From contig JAHQIY010000040.1 in assembly GCA_019054805.1 (NCBI GenBank), positions 248,001 to 312,000 on the forward strand: a DNA stretch of 64,000 nucleotides. Reading direction: 5' to 3'. Shown in pieces: positions 50,692 to 59,614 of the stretch. The notes beneath the pieces are model-generated. The model did not search any database, was not told where the DNA came from, and saw only the letters and a list, made by a program, of their open reading frames with translations. Made by a program: the position numbers and the translations under genes. Source of the stretch: Brachionus manjavacas. Its lineage: Eukaryota > Rotifera > Eurotatoria > Ploima > Brachionidae. Numbering within the stretch: position 1 is the stretch's first letter; each line of letters opens with the position of its first letter.

Positions 50692-51588
50692 ATGAAAAGA
50701 AATGACTTATTGCTTGCCGTGCTTGTCATGGCTATATGGGGATTTAACTTCTCGATGATCAAAATGGGGGTAACCAATGTTCACCCCTTATTGGCAACAG
50801 CTGCACGTTTTGCGCTCGCGGTGATTCCTGCGATCTTCTTTATTGCTCGGCCCAATGTCGCGTGGCGTTATCTAGTTGGCTACGGCATTGTGTTTGGGGT
50901 CGGTGTGTGGGGAATGGCCTCTTGGTCTATCACTGCAGGGCTTTCGTCTGGAATGTCTTCCGTTTTACTGTCAACCAATGTACTTATCGGCATGGCCGTC
51001 GGGATTTTGATTTTTAAGGAGCAGGCACCGCTGCGCAAAATTGTTGGGGCGGCATTAGCGATGTGTGCCTTAGCGGTACTGGTTTCAGCAACGACCGGGA
51101 ATGTCACCTTGAAGGGGGTAGCATTGATTATGATCGCGGCATGTTCTTGGACCTTGATGGGAGTCATTGTTAAAGCGTCGAAGACGACACAGGCATTCGC
51201 GTTCAATGTGTGGGGAATGCTGTTTTCGCCCCTGCCACTTGTTCTATTTGCCGTGTCTCTGCATGGTGAAGCGATCATCTGGCAGGCGTTTGAACAGTGG
51301 GATTGGAACACGACGATGGCCGTGGTGTTTCAGGCTTATCCAACCACTCTGTTTGGTTACTGGGTGTGGAATCTGATGCTGATTAAGTACCCGTTAAGTA
51401 CCACTGCGCCACTGACGTTACTAGTTCCAGTGTTTGCTTTAGTGAGTGGATACTTTATGTATGATGAGGTGCTGTCGATGGCACAGATCATTGCCTCTGG
51501 ACTGTTTTTGGTTGGGATTGGGTTAATCGTTAAGCCTGCATCGATGCAAAAGAGCCCGACTAAATCGTTTGGTAAGCTAGCACGATAG
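50692..51588 (+). CDS. EamA/DMT exporter controlled by a MocR regulator
   Basis: 298 residues, 10 TM helices in two EamA halves: LLLAVLVMAIWGFNFSMIKM opens the first, and AACSWTLMGVIVKAS plus ALVSGYFMYDEVLS mark the second. The short N-terminus before TM1 is typical. It resembles cysteine/O-acetylserine or threonine exporters such as YdeK/EamA, but the substrate is not certain. Divergent from MocR, 97 bases apart. Confidence 0.88.
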   Translation: MKRNDLLLAVLVMAIWGFNFSMIKMGVTNVHPLLATAARFALAVIPAIFFIARPNVAWRYLVGYGIVFGVGVWGMASWSITAGLSSGMSSVLLSTNVLIGMAVGILIFKEQAPLRKIVGAALAMCALAVLVSATTGNVTLKGVALIMIAACSWTLMGVIVKASKTTQAFAFNVWGMLFSPLPLVLFAVSLHGEAIIWQAFEQWDWNTTMAVVFQAYPTTLFGYWVWNLMLIKYPLSTTAPLTLLVPVFALVSGYFMYDEVLSMAQIIASGLFLVGIGLIVKPASMQKSPTKSFGKLAR

Positions 51589-51593
51589 ATAGG

Positions 51594-51623
51594 ATTCCGA
51601 GTAAGTAAAGACTTACTCGGAAT
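51594..51623. terminator. Inverted repeat between EamA and hcr genes
   Basis: Stem ATTCCGAGTAAGT / ACTTACTCGGAAT with a 4-base loop, between convergent genes. It lacks a marked T run. Confidence 0.65.
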
Positions 51624-51631
51624 GCGTACAA

Positions 51632-52663
51632 TTACATCAATTCGACTTCAACATCGCTCTGAATCTGGCTAGAGCACGCGAGTGTATAACCTTCCGCTAA
51701 GTCTTGTTCAGTCAGAGTTTCGGTACTGGTACGAGACACTTCCCCTTTAGTCACTTTGCATTTGCAAGAACCACACATACCGCTGCGACAAGCGATGATG
51801 ATGGGTACACCATTGTCTTCTAGGACATCGGCAAGTGTTGCACCTTGCTCTACTTCAGCAGTGACACCAAAAGCGGGCACTTCAAATTGAACCACACCGC
51901 CAGTAGATGGCTCTTGATGGGTTTCGATTGGAGTGAAGCTTTCCTGATGAAACGCTTGAGGCTCGACTCCGAGTACGAGTGAGTGAGACTCCATATCCTG
52001 CATAAACTGAGTTGGGCCGCATAGATACACGGTGCGTTCCGCGATGTCAGGACATAGGGTTTGTAGCCATGCCTTATCTAGGCGACCTTGCGGATGACGC
52101 GTCCCGGTGTTGTCTTTTAACAGCAACTTAAAGTGGAAGTGGCTGTGAATGCTGTCCATTGACTCTAGCTCATCAAAATAGATGGTCTGCGGAGCGCTTT
52201 TAGCCATATGAATAAAGACGATGTCGATATCTTTTTCATCAGCTAACCAGGTCTTTGTCATCGACATTACAGGGGTAATACCGCAACCTGCGCTAAGCAT
52301 AACGACTTTCTCTTTTGGCGCGCAATCGACACTGTTAAATGGACCCGTAGGCGCAAGGGCTAACACAGTATCACCCGGGGCGAAGGTATCGACAATGTGG
52401 TTTGAGATTAACCCTCCCTCAACGCGCTTGATGGTCAGTTTTAACAGAGGTTCATTAGGCACAGAGCTAATAGAGTAGGCTCTATATTCAACTTTACCCT
52501 CTATCGCAAAACCGAGTGAGACAAACTGTCCGGGCTTAAATTCGAAAGCGATATCTTCATCGTCTATAGGGGCCAGCGTTATGCTCACGGTATCTTGGGT
52601 TTCTTGCCACTTCTCTACGCAGCGTAAAGTTGTTGGCAGGTTGTTTTGCCATTCACTTGTCAT
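51632..52663 (-). CDS. hcr: Hybrid-cluster-protein reductase
   Basis: 343 residues, NADH oxidoreductase that passes electrons to Hcp. Order of domains: FAD-binding (YRAYSISSVPN at about 77-87), NAD-binding (LSAGCGITPVMSM, then YLCGPTQFMQDM), and a C-terminal plant-type 2Fe-2S ferredoxin (CRSGMCGSCKCKV and a further Cys in ACSSQ). It lies 56 bases downstream of hcp with a hairpin between them. It belongs to the nitrosative-stress response. Confidence 0.93.
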   Translation of the reverse strand: MTSEWQNNLPTTLRCVEKWQETQDTVSITLAPIDDEDIAFEFKPGQFVSLGFAIEGKVEYRAYSISSVPNEPLLKLTIKRVEGGLISNHIVDTFAPGDTVLALAPTGPFNSVDCAPKEKVVMLSAGCGITPVMSMTKTWLADEKDIDIVFIHMAKSAPQTIYFDELESMDSIHSHFHFKLLLKDNTGTRHPQGRLDKAWLQTLCPDIAERTVYLCGPTQFMQDMESHSLVLGVEPQAFHQESFTPIETHQEPSTGGVVQFEVPAFGVTAEVEQGATLADVLEDNGVPIIIACRSGMCGSCKCKVTKGEVSRTSTETLTEQDLAEGYTLACSSQIQSDVEVELM

Positions 52664-52681
52664 AGTTTTCTCTTAAAAACG

Positions 52682-52707
52682 TGCCTAGCTCCAATTAGAG
52701 CTAGGCA
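52682..52707 (-). terminator. Intercistronic hairpin between hcp and hcr
   Basis: On the minus strand, stem TGCCTAGCTC / GAGCTAGGCA with a 6-base loop, followed by CGTTTTTA. It may partly stop transcription, giving more hcp than hcr mRNA, or protect the hcp mRNA 3' end. Confidence 0.7.
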
Positions 52708-52719
52708 AATTGGCGAGGA

Positions 52720-54381
52720 TTAAGCAGCTAAGATGGTTTTTAGATCGTCTTCAACATTACCGATACTGCGCATGTCGAATTTCTCTTGAATGATTGCCAG
52801 TAGGTTGTCGGTCAAGAAAGCAGGTGCTGTTGGACCTGTATAGATACCTTTCACGCCTAAAGCGAATAGGGTAAGTAAGATAACAATCGCTTTTTGCTCA
52901 AACCAAGATAGAACGAGGGTTAGCGGAAGCTCATTGATATCACAGTCGAACTCTTTAGATAGTGCTAGTGCAAGTTGGATTGCTGAGTAAGCATCATTAC
53001 ATTGACCAACATCGAGTAGGCGTGGGATACCGTTGATGTCACCAAACTGATTCTTGTTGAAACGGAATTTACCGCAAGCCAGAGTCAGGATTACGCTGTC
53101 TTCAGGTGCTGCTGCGGTGAAATCTGTGTAGTAACTACGCTCAGACTTATCGCCATCACAACCACCCACTAGGAAGAAATGTTTGATGTTGCCTTCTTTC
53201 ACTTGTTCCACTACCGCAGGTGCCGCTTCCATCAGCGCATTACGACCGAAGCCAACCGTGATCATCTGTTCGATTTCATCATGTTGGAAACCGTCTTGAG
53301 CTAGAGCGCACTCGATCACTTGGCTGAAATCATCACCTTCGATATGTGCAACACCCGGCCAGCCAACAATGCTGCGTGTAAACAGGCGATCGGCGTACTG
53401 GCCGACATTTGGATTCAACAAACAGTTCGATGTCATGACAATTGCGCCAGGGAAGTTGGCAAACTCTTTTTGCTGGTTTTGCCATGCGCTGCCGTAGTTA
53501 CCCACTAAATGAGGATACTTGTTTAGTTCTGGGTAGCCGTGTGCAGGTAGCATTTCACCATTGGTGTAGACATTAATGCCTTTGCCTTCAGTTTGTTGCA
53601 GGATCTTTTCTAGATCATGTAGGTCATGACCAGACACTAGAATCGCTTTGCCTTTTACTGTCTTAACGTTAACGGCAGTAGGAGTAGGGTGACCGAACGT
53701 AGCAGTTTCACCCGCATCTAGCATCTCCATCACCTTGTAGTTCATTAGGCCAATCTGCATTGAACACTCAAGCAAAGCGTTTAAGTCTTCTGGGTCGGTG
53801 CCAAGCCATGCCATGATTTGGTGGTACTCGGCATAAATATCTGTGTTGGTTTGCTCTAGTACGCGTGCGTGCTCCATGTAGGCAGCAGCACCTTTTAGGC
53901 CGTATAAGCAAAGTAGGCGCAGACCAATTACATCTTCACTCAGGTGTTGGTAGCCGCGGTTAACTGCCACAAGAGGAGCATGAGCCAAAATCTCTTCCGC
54001 ACTCGCCGGAAGCTCAAAGTGGGCGACAGATGGTGCTTCATCCAGTTCGATATCACCCAATTTAGCTGCCGAGAGAGTTTGCTCTTTTAAGCGAGCTTTG
54101 TATTGCGCAGCCAATGAAGCAAGCTCAAGAATGCGCTCTGGATCGAAGTTAACGTTGGTCAGCGTAGAAAAGAAAGCTTTTGGTGCCCACTGGTCGATTT
54201 CAGTATTGATGATATCGAATTTGCGCGCTTGCTCAGCCCAGTAAGATACACCTTGTAGGGTGTAGACTAATACGTCTTGTAAATCAGAAACTTCAGAAGT
54301 TTTGCCACACATACCTTGTGCAAATGAGCAGCCCTTTACAGTAGGGGTTTGAATAGTCTGTTCACATTGAATACAGAACAT
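52720..54381 (-). CDS. hcp: Hybrid cluster protein (Hcp; hydroxylamine/NO reductase)
   Basis: 553 residues from ATG 54381, which gives the family's usual N-terminus [20 protein letters not shown] with the proximal Fe-S cluster cysteines (C3, C6, and C18/C25 in the [10 protein letters not shown] segment). The rest holds the hybrid Fe-S-O cluster: [42 protein letters not shown] and [15 protein letters not shown]. Reduces NO or hydroxylamine; part of the NO stress defence. Controlled by a sigma-54 promoter and NorR sites upstream. The older longer start at 54462 is not plausible. Confidence 0.96.
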   Translation of the reverse strand: MFCIQCEQTIQTPTVKGCSFAQGMCGKTSEVSDLQDVLVYTLQGVSYWAEQARKFDIINTEIDQWAPKAFFSTLTNVNFDPERILELASLAAQYKARLKEQTLSAAKLGDIELDEAPSVAHFELPASAEEILAHAPLVAVNRGYQHLSEDVIGLRLLCLYGLKGAAAYMEHARVLEQTNTDIYAEYHQIMAWLGTDPEDLNALLECSMQIGLMNYKVMEMLDAGETATFGHPTPTAVNVKTVKGKAILVSGHDLHDLEKILQQTEGKGINVYTNGEMLPAHGYPELNKYPHLVGNYGSAWQNQQKEFANFPGAIVMTSNCLLNPNVGQYADRLFTRSIVGWPGVAHIEGDDFSQVIECALAQDGFQHDEIEQMITVGFGRNALMEAAPAVVEQVKEGNIKHFFLVGGCDGDKSERSYYTDFTAAAPEDSVILTLACGKFRFNKNQFGDINGIPRLLDVGQCNDAYSAIQLALALSKEFDCDINELPLTLVLSWFEQKAIVILLTLFALGVKGIYTGPTAPAFLTDNLLAIIQEKFDMRSIGNVEDDLKTILAA

Positions 54382-54446
54382 TGCGCGTCTCCAGTCGTGA
54401 TAATTGTTAGCGGAACCATCCGCCGTTTTATTTTGAGACTGATAGA

Positions 54447-54462
54447 GCAGGTAGTGTGCCAA
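54447..54462 (-). promoter_or_regulatory. Sigma-54 promoter of hcp-hcr
   Basis: On the minus strand TTGGCACACTACCTGC has GG and GC exactly 10 bases apart, matching the -24/-12 form TGGCAC-N5-TTGC. The transcript would start near 54435, about 55 bases before the hcp start codon. Confidence 0.82.
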
Positions 54463-54513
54463 TTATTAACTAATTGTTATTTAAGGATTTTACGTTGCTT
54501 GTGAGACTGTGGT

Positions 54514-54530
54514 GATGTTGATTTTACATC
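54514..54530. promoter_or_regulatory. NorR-type enhancer site 1 upstream of hcp
   Basis: GATGT-N7-ACATC with the GT-N7-AC core of NorR sites, about 55 bases upstream of the sigma-54 -24 element. Confidence 0.78.
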
Positions 54531-54536
54531 GCAAGT

Positions 54537-54553
54537 GATGTGTAAGTGACATC
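54537..54553. promoter_or_regulatory. NorR-type enhancer site 2 upstream of hcp
   Basis: Second copy of GATGT-N7-ACATC, 23 bases from the first; flanking T/A extends it to TGATGT/ACATCA. A weaker third copy, GATGT-N7-ACAAC, lies at 54694-54710. Confidence 0.78.
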
Positions 54554-54731
54554 AGAAAGCGGAGGTGGGCAAGATAGTGTGTGATCTGTCATTACTCTTT
54601 GAGGTCACACTTTAAGCCAAAAGGTGAAAATGACGTCACTTCAAACAAGAAAACAGGTGAGGATTCACAAGCTTAGTGGATGCTTTAAAGGGTGATGTGA
54701 TTTTTACAACAAAGACTATTAGGCAGTAACA

Positions 54732-54755
54732 AGGCTCACCGAAATTGATGAGCCT
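54732..54755 (-). terminator. Hairpin downstream of the PAP2-barrel gene
   Basis: Stem AGGCTCA / TGAGCCT with a 10-base loop, 9 bases past the stop of the minus-strand PAP2 gene at 54764; only a weak T stretch follows (TTGTTAC). Confidence 0.5.
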
Positions 54756-54763
54756 AGTATGAA

Positions 54764-56065
54764 TTAAAATCGGTTGGCGAAAGAGAGTACTACCGCATTG
54801 GCTCGATATTTAACGCCGACATCACGCCACTCATTTCGTGACATAGTGTATTTCAATCCGAGCTCCCAATCTTTGTTCACCGCGTAGTTGAAACCAGCTT
54901 CTACATACCCGACTTGATCATTGCTCCAAGTTTGGTAGTTAGCAAGCCCCTGCAAATACAGGTCACCGATCAGCTTGTACTGAGCCTTACCTGTGACAGA
55001 GGGCATAAACTGATAGCCTCCTTCACTGGCGTAATTGCCTCCGCGCAGATGATCAGCTTCTAACTCAACCAAAAATCCATATAAACCAACACCGGCAGAG
55101 AGGTTGAGCTTATCGTTAATTTGGTAATGTTGATAATAAGTACCGCCAGCACTCCACTGCTTAAAAGCTAGGTAGATGTCTGAACCTTGGCTATAAGTGG
55201 TATTGTCTACGGAAAACTCCCCATTTGCTGTCCCATATCGACGAGTTTCGGACGGTGTTAAAGAAAATTCAACTGAGGTTTCATCGTCTATCGTGTACTC
55301 ATAAATGACTGAGGAGAAGGGTTGGTGGTCATCAACCAGCTTAGAACCTGGTAGCAGGTCGTGATCATCCATCTGATCAACCGAGTCTGTCATATTAAAG
55401 CCGACGTCAAACTGAAAGCGATGACGATTCTGCTTAGGTAATTCACCAGTGCCGCGCTTACGACCTTGATCGTATTGCAACGCTTTATCCGTTACAGACA
55501 CACCGAACATAACACCGCCATCAGAGCTTGGGCCAGCTGTGAGGCTAACACCCTCTTTAACGTACGGTGAAACGACCAGTTGGTTAACAAGAAAACCAAT
55601 ACTTGCCCCTCCTAGTACGTCATCAGGGTAGTGGCGGTTACCATGAACGCGACTTGCAGCAACAAACGTCGCCGCTGCATATGCTGGTATTCCCCAAGCA
55701 GCGCCGTAGCGAGTTTGCAAGAATGCAGCACCGGAAAACGCGCCAGCTGCATGACCCGAAGGGAAAGACTTATAACTCGCTCCTGTCAGATCTGAATTTG
55801 GTCGGTAACGTCCGACCGTATTTTTGGTAACCTCGGTAATGCCTTGAGCGGCGAGAACCGAGATGGTCAGTTGAGCTGCCCCTTCAAGGTCTTGATGAAT
55901 CAGGGAAGCAAATAGACCGGTTGCAGGTAGGGCGATGGCAAGAACATCACCCGCTTCAACGATATCGTCATTCACTGACTCGTTGATGGCATTGTAGTCT
56001 TGTGCATAGGCCAACGGACTGCCAACAAGCATAGTTAAGCTTATCGCAAATAATGTTCTTTTCAT
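54764..56065 (-). CDS. PAP2 phosphatase fused to an outer-membrane barrel-like domain (copy 2)
   Basis: 433 residues with a signal peptide ending near AYAQ. Residues about 35-185 are a PAP2/acid-phosphatase domain with its three motifs: K-N-T-V-G-R-Y-R-P, SFPSGHAAGAF and ASRVHGNRHYPDD. From about 200 onward the chain alternates polar/hydrophobic strands with frequent aromatics and ends ANRF, as in beta-barrel outer-membrane proteins. This predicts a periplasm-facing phosphatase held by a barrel. It is 20 bases after the paralogue at 56086-57375. Role in lipid A or pyrophosphate-lipid dephosphorylation is inference. Confidence 0.8.
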   Translation of the reverse strand: MKRTLFAISLTMLVGSPLAYAQDYNAINESVNDDIVEAGDVLAIALPATGLFASLIHQDLEGAAQLTISVLAAQGITEVTKNTVGRYRPNSDLTGASYKSFPSGHAAGAFSGAAFLQTRYGAAWGIPAYAAATFVAASRVHGNRHYPDDVLGGASIGFLVNQLVVSPYVKEGVSLTAGPSSDGGVMFGVSVTDKALQYDQGRKRGTGELPKQNRHRFQFDVGFNMTDSVDQMDDHDLLPGSKLVDDHQPFSSVIYEYTIDDETSVEFSLTPSETRRYGTANGEFSVDNTTYSQGSDIYLAFKQWSAGGTYYQHYQINDKLNLSAGVGLYGFLVELEADHLRGGNYASEGGYQFMPSVTGKAQYKLIGDLYLQGLANYQTWSNDQVGYVEAGFNYAVNKDWELGLKYTMSRNEWRDVGVKYRANAVVLSFANRF

Positions 56066-56085
56066 CGCCTATCGTCTCTCCAGAT

Positions 56086-57375
56086 TTAGAATCGGTTAGT
56101 TACCGACAGTAAGACTGACTCAGAGCGATATCTTGTTTGGTACATTTCCCAATTGTTGTTGGTATAAGCGTATTTCAACGCGACCGTCCAGTCTGGATTG
56201 ACCTTATAGTTAACGCCAGTTTCAGAGGCAAACACTCGATCTCTATCGAAGATTTGGTAATCCATACGGCCCATGACTGACCACTTATCATTGAATGCGT
56301 ATTCCATTTCTGCTGATACGGATGGAAGGACAGGTGTAGAACTTAATTTAGAGTGCTTACCACCATCGATAAGATCGGTTTCGATATCAAGCAAGTAGGC
56401 ATATAAACCTGCGCCAGCAGTAAGAGAGACAGCATCACTGACTTGGTACTGTTTCTGGTACAGGGCACCTGCGCTCCATTGACGCAGAGCGATAAAGATA
56501 TCTTCCCCTTGCGCATAGGTGTTGTTGTCGATTTCAAAGCCACCGCTTACTTTGCCCGTACGGCGAGTTTCATTAGGTGCCAGTTGGAACTCAATCGCGC
56601 TGTCATCGTTCAGTTGGTAGGCATAGATTGCGCGTGAGAATGGTTGGTATTCATCGACTGGTGCTGAGTTTTCAATCGTTTGGTTCGCGCCCAAATCACC
56701 CATGCTATCGTATAAGTTGAAACCGATGTCTAGCGTAAATGAATGCACTTTTTTCTTGGCGTAAACCGGGTTCGTACGCTTTCTCTCTGAGTCATATTCG
56801 AAGGCATCATTGGTTAAGCTGACGTTGACCATCATGCCATCTTTCATCGGTGCTGCACTTAGGTTCACCCCTTCAGGCGTGTACTCTGAGACAAAAAACT
56901 GATTGGTTAAAAAGGCAATACCGGCACCGGCGACCACATCATCTGCATAGTGGCGGTTACCGTGAACGCGACTTGCGCCAACAAAACTCGCGGCCGCGTA
57001 CGCAGGAAGACCCCACTTAGCACCATAACGGCTTTGTAGAAATGCTGCACCAGAGAACGCAGCAGCAGTGTGCCCAGAAGGAAAGGACGCTGAATTTGAA
57101 GAATTAGGGCGAATACGACCGACGGCATATTTTCCTGCTTGTACGATACCGATAGTCGTCGCAAGCGAGTAGGTTAACTGTTTTGCACCCTCAGCATCAT
57201 CATGTAGCCATGCGGCAAAAAGCCCTGTTAGAGGAAGAGCGACTTGAACATAGTCACCAGCGACAACAATATCGTCATCAGTGTTTGACGTGATTGCGTT
57301 CGTTGTTGGATTTGCAAATGCAGTTCCTTGAGCAAGTACAGTGGTTATCGCCGCTGACAAAAAAAGTTTTTTCAT
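56086..57375 (-). CDS. PAP2 phosphatase fused to an outer-membrane barrel-like domain (copy 1)
   Basis: 429 residues; signal peptide MKKLFLSAAITTVLAQGTAFA. It has the same architecture as its neighbour: PAP2 motifs KYAVGRIRP, ASFPSGHTAAAF and SRVHGNRHYADD, then about 230 residues of barrel-like strands ending VTNRF. Clear tandem duplication with the next gene (many identical stretches such as GAAFLQSRYGA, WGLPAYAAA and SRVHGNRHY). The two form an operon. Both keep all catalytic residues, so neither copy looks decayed. Confidence 0.8.
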   Translation of the reverse strand: MKKLFLSAAITTVLAQGTAFANPTTNAITSNTDDDIVVAGDYVQVALPLTGLFAAWLHDDAEGAKQLTYSLATTIGIVQAGKYAVGRIRPNSSNSASFPSGHTAAAFSGAAFLQSRYGAKWGLPAYAAASFVGASRVHGNRHYADDVVAGAGIAFLTNQFFVSEYTPEGVNLSAAPMKDGMMVNVSLTNDAFEYDSERKRTNPVYAKKKVHSFTLDIGFNLYDSMGDLGANQTIENSAPVDEYQPFSRAIYAYQLNDDSAIEFQLAPNETRRTGKVSGGFEIDNNTYAQGEDIFIALRQWSAGALYQKQYQVSDAVSLTAGAGLYAYLLDIETDLIDGGKHSKLSSTPVLPSVSAEMEYAFNDKWSVMGRMDYQIFDRDRVFASETGVNYKVNPDWTVALKYAYTNNNWEMYQTRYRSESVLLSVTNRF

Positions 57376-57968
57376 AAAGTAATACCATCAACGTGGGGCT
57401 TAGTTGTTATAAAGATGAGGCGAGAAATGGCATGACAGAAGCGCTCCCTATAGTAAGTGAAATGCTCCCAGCTCTTACATTCACTGTGTCTATCATAACC
57501 GTAACTCATTGGCTAGGCGCGTTAAATTTGATTGACTTGTGACCAGTTTCTATTTTGAGAAACGCTGCTCGGTAACCAAGTTTAAAATGTACTGCGCCAA
57601 TATCTTTGCATTCTGTAGCAAAAATTAACTTCATTTAAATCATTGGTAGAGATTATAATTGAATGATGGTTTGATGTAAAACTTTTATTGTTGGTTTGTA
57701 TTTTCCTAATGAGGCCTAAGGTGTAGATACCTTCTTATGAGTATTTTAAATAAATATGTTATCAAGGTTGTAGTGGCTATTGAGGAAGTTGCTTAAGAGC
57801 AATTTGGAGGATTGAAAACGTTAAGATGACTTTATAAGGTTTATAATGAAACCTTGGTTTATTTTTTGGTTGGTTTTGTATTAATGTTTGCCGCCTTTAA
57901 ATTCACTACTCTTAGAATTGACTGTTTCTAGGCGGAGGATTCCCGCCTTCATTCTTAGATTCACTATA
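57376..57968. other. AT-rich intergenic region with weak hairpin
   Basis: Holds the promoter region of the PAP2 pair (57376 upward) and the norR 3' end. Only a short inverted repeat, AGGCGG/CCGCCT at 57930-57948, was seen; it may be a weak norR terminator. No credible open frame. Confidence 0.5.
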
Positions 57969-59498
57969 TTACACTTCTACCCCAAGCTTTTTCCCCATCC
58001 TGTATAAGTTGCCTCTATCCATTTGCAAAAACTCAGCAGCCTTCGCCCATGTACCATTCGATTTATCAAGTGCATGTAGGATCAGATCTTTTTGATAGTC
58101 TTCAACCAATCCACGCATAGCTTGACTCTGTTTGGGTAGGTAATTGTTGTTTGTCAGCTTTGCTGCGGTCTCAATCCCACCGTCAAAGTGTTGAGTGGTG
58201 ATGATCTGTTGTTGATCTTGAATGGCGCGCAGCGCGGCTCTAGTCAGTGTGTGTTCAAGCTCTCGAACATTGCCCGGCCATGCTTGACGCTCAAGTAGGT
58301 TGAGGCTTTTAGGATGTAAATGCAGGTTAGGGATGTTGAACTGACTGCGCACTTTTTCTAGCAAGTAGCCCGCGAGTACGGGTAGGTCACCTTCACGTTT
58401 TCTTAGCGGTGGCACTGAAATAGGAAAGACATTTAGGCGGTGATATAAGTCGGCTCTGAACTGCCCATTTTCGACTTCTTGGGCCAGAGAGCGATTTGTT
58501 GCGGCGATAATGCGCACATTAACCAATAAGTGTTGGTCACTGCCGACTCGTTGCAGTTCACCTTGTTGAATCACACGCAGCAATTTTGCCTGCAGCACAA
58601 GTGGCAACTCGCCCAATTCGTCTAGGAAAATGGTGCCGCCATCGGCAAGTTCAAATTTACCTGCTCTGGAACTGTTCGCTCCTGTAAATGCGCCTTTAAC
58701 ATGACCAAATAACTCACTTTCGGCTAGTCCTTCAGGCAGTGCGGCGCAGTTTACGTAGATCATTGGTTTGTTGGCACGGTGACTTTGAGCGTGCACACTG
58801 TGTGCAACGAGCTCTTTTCCCACCCCGGTTTCCCCTGTGATCAACACGGCATAGTCAGACTGCGCAACCGTCGCTATGTTGGTGCGTAGTTTTTCTATCT
58901 GCGGACTAACGCCAACCATCTCTCCTTGCTTGGAGCGAGCTTGCTGAATCAAGGTTTCCGTGACGTGTTTTTGCTTTTTGTTTTGCGCCTTAAGGGCTTT
59001 CACTTGGGCTATATTACGCAGAGTTGCAGCAGCAAGTGCGGCGAAAGTTTCGATTGTTACCGGGTCAATGCTGTCAAATGCCCCCACAGTCAAAGAATCT
59101 AGCGTCAGCACTCCGACCAACTGCCCACCGACATACAAGCTACAACCCATACAGTCATGGACATCAAGCTCGGCTTCTTCACTTAACAAGATGCCACTAA
59201 ATGGGTCGGGCAACTCACAGTCGGCACCAAAACGGACGGGTTGTTTACTCTCCATGATGGCTTGTAGGCGAGGGTGAGTTTTAGGGAAGAATCGCCGTGC
59301 TAGGATGCTACTCGATATGCCTTTAACCGCGACAGGAGTAAGAAAGCCATCTTGATCGAGGATAAATAACGCGCTCGCATCGCAAGGAAACACCTGATCA
59401 ATACCATCAATAAGATGCTGATATTGGGTTTCACTGTTTTGGTTGGAACTTAAATTGAGCGCGATATCCAACAGGACTTTATTCAAGTTAGCTTTCAT
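57969..59498 (-). CDS. norR: NorR, nitric-oxide-responsive sigma-54 activator
   Basis: 509 residues. N-terminal GAF domain (about 20-165) that binds a non-haem iron which senses NO: the Asp-rich [11 protein letters not shown] and DVHDCMGC segments lie near residues 90-120. Central AAA+ domain with Walker A GETGVGKE (222-229), the sigma-54-contact loop GAFTGA (269-274) and [10 protein letters not shown]-terminal Fis-type HTH. No norVW genes are adjacent, so hcp-hcr in this window is the likely main target. A GATGT-N7-ACATC site before its own start suggests autoregulation. Confidence 0.95.
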   Translation of the reverse strand: MKANLNKVLLDIALNLSSNQNSETQYQHLIDGIDQVFPCDASALFILDQDGFLTPVAVKGISSSILARRFFPKTHPRLQAIMESKQPVRFGADCELPDPFSGILLSEEAELDVHDCMGCSLYVGGQLVGVLTLDSLTVGAFDSIDPVTIETFAALAAATLRNIAQVKALKAQNKKQKHVTETLIQQARSKQGEMVGVSPQIEKLRTNIATVAQSDYAVLITGETGVGKELVAHSVHAQSHRANKPMIYVNCAALPEGLAESELFGHVKGAFTGANSSRAGKFELADGGTIFLDELGELPLVLQAKLLRVIQQGELQRVGSDQHLLVNVRIIAATNRSLAQEVENGQFRADLYHRLNVFPISVPPLRKREGDLPVLAGYLLEKVRSQFNIPNLHLHPKSLNLLERQAWPGNVRELEHTLTRAALRAIQDQQQIITTQHFDGGIETAAKLTNNNYLPKQSQAMRGLVEDYQKDLILHALDKSNGTWAKAAEFLQMDRGNLYRMGKKLGVEV

Positions 59499-59541
59499 GA
59501 TTTGGCGATCCCTTTTTGAAGAGTCGCCATGCTAACAAGGT

Positions 59542-59558
59542 GATGTAATTTTCACATC
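59542..59558. promoter_or_regulatory. NorR-type site upstream of norR
   Basis: GATGT-N7-ACATC, identical in both arms to the two hcp sites, 44 bases upstream of the norR start. Likely feedback site. Confidence 0.72.
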
Positions 59559-59614
59559 GCCATTAGGGGTATAAACGCCGTACGGTTGATGTGAGTCAAA
59601 AACGACAAGTTGAG

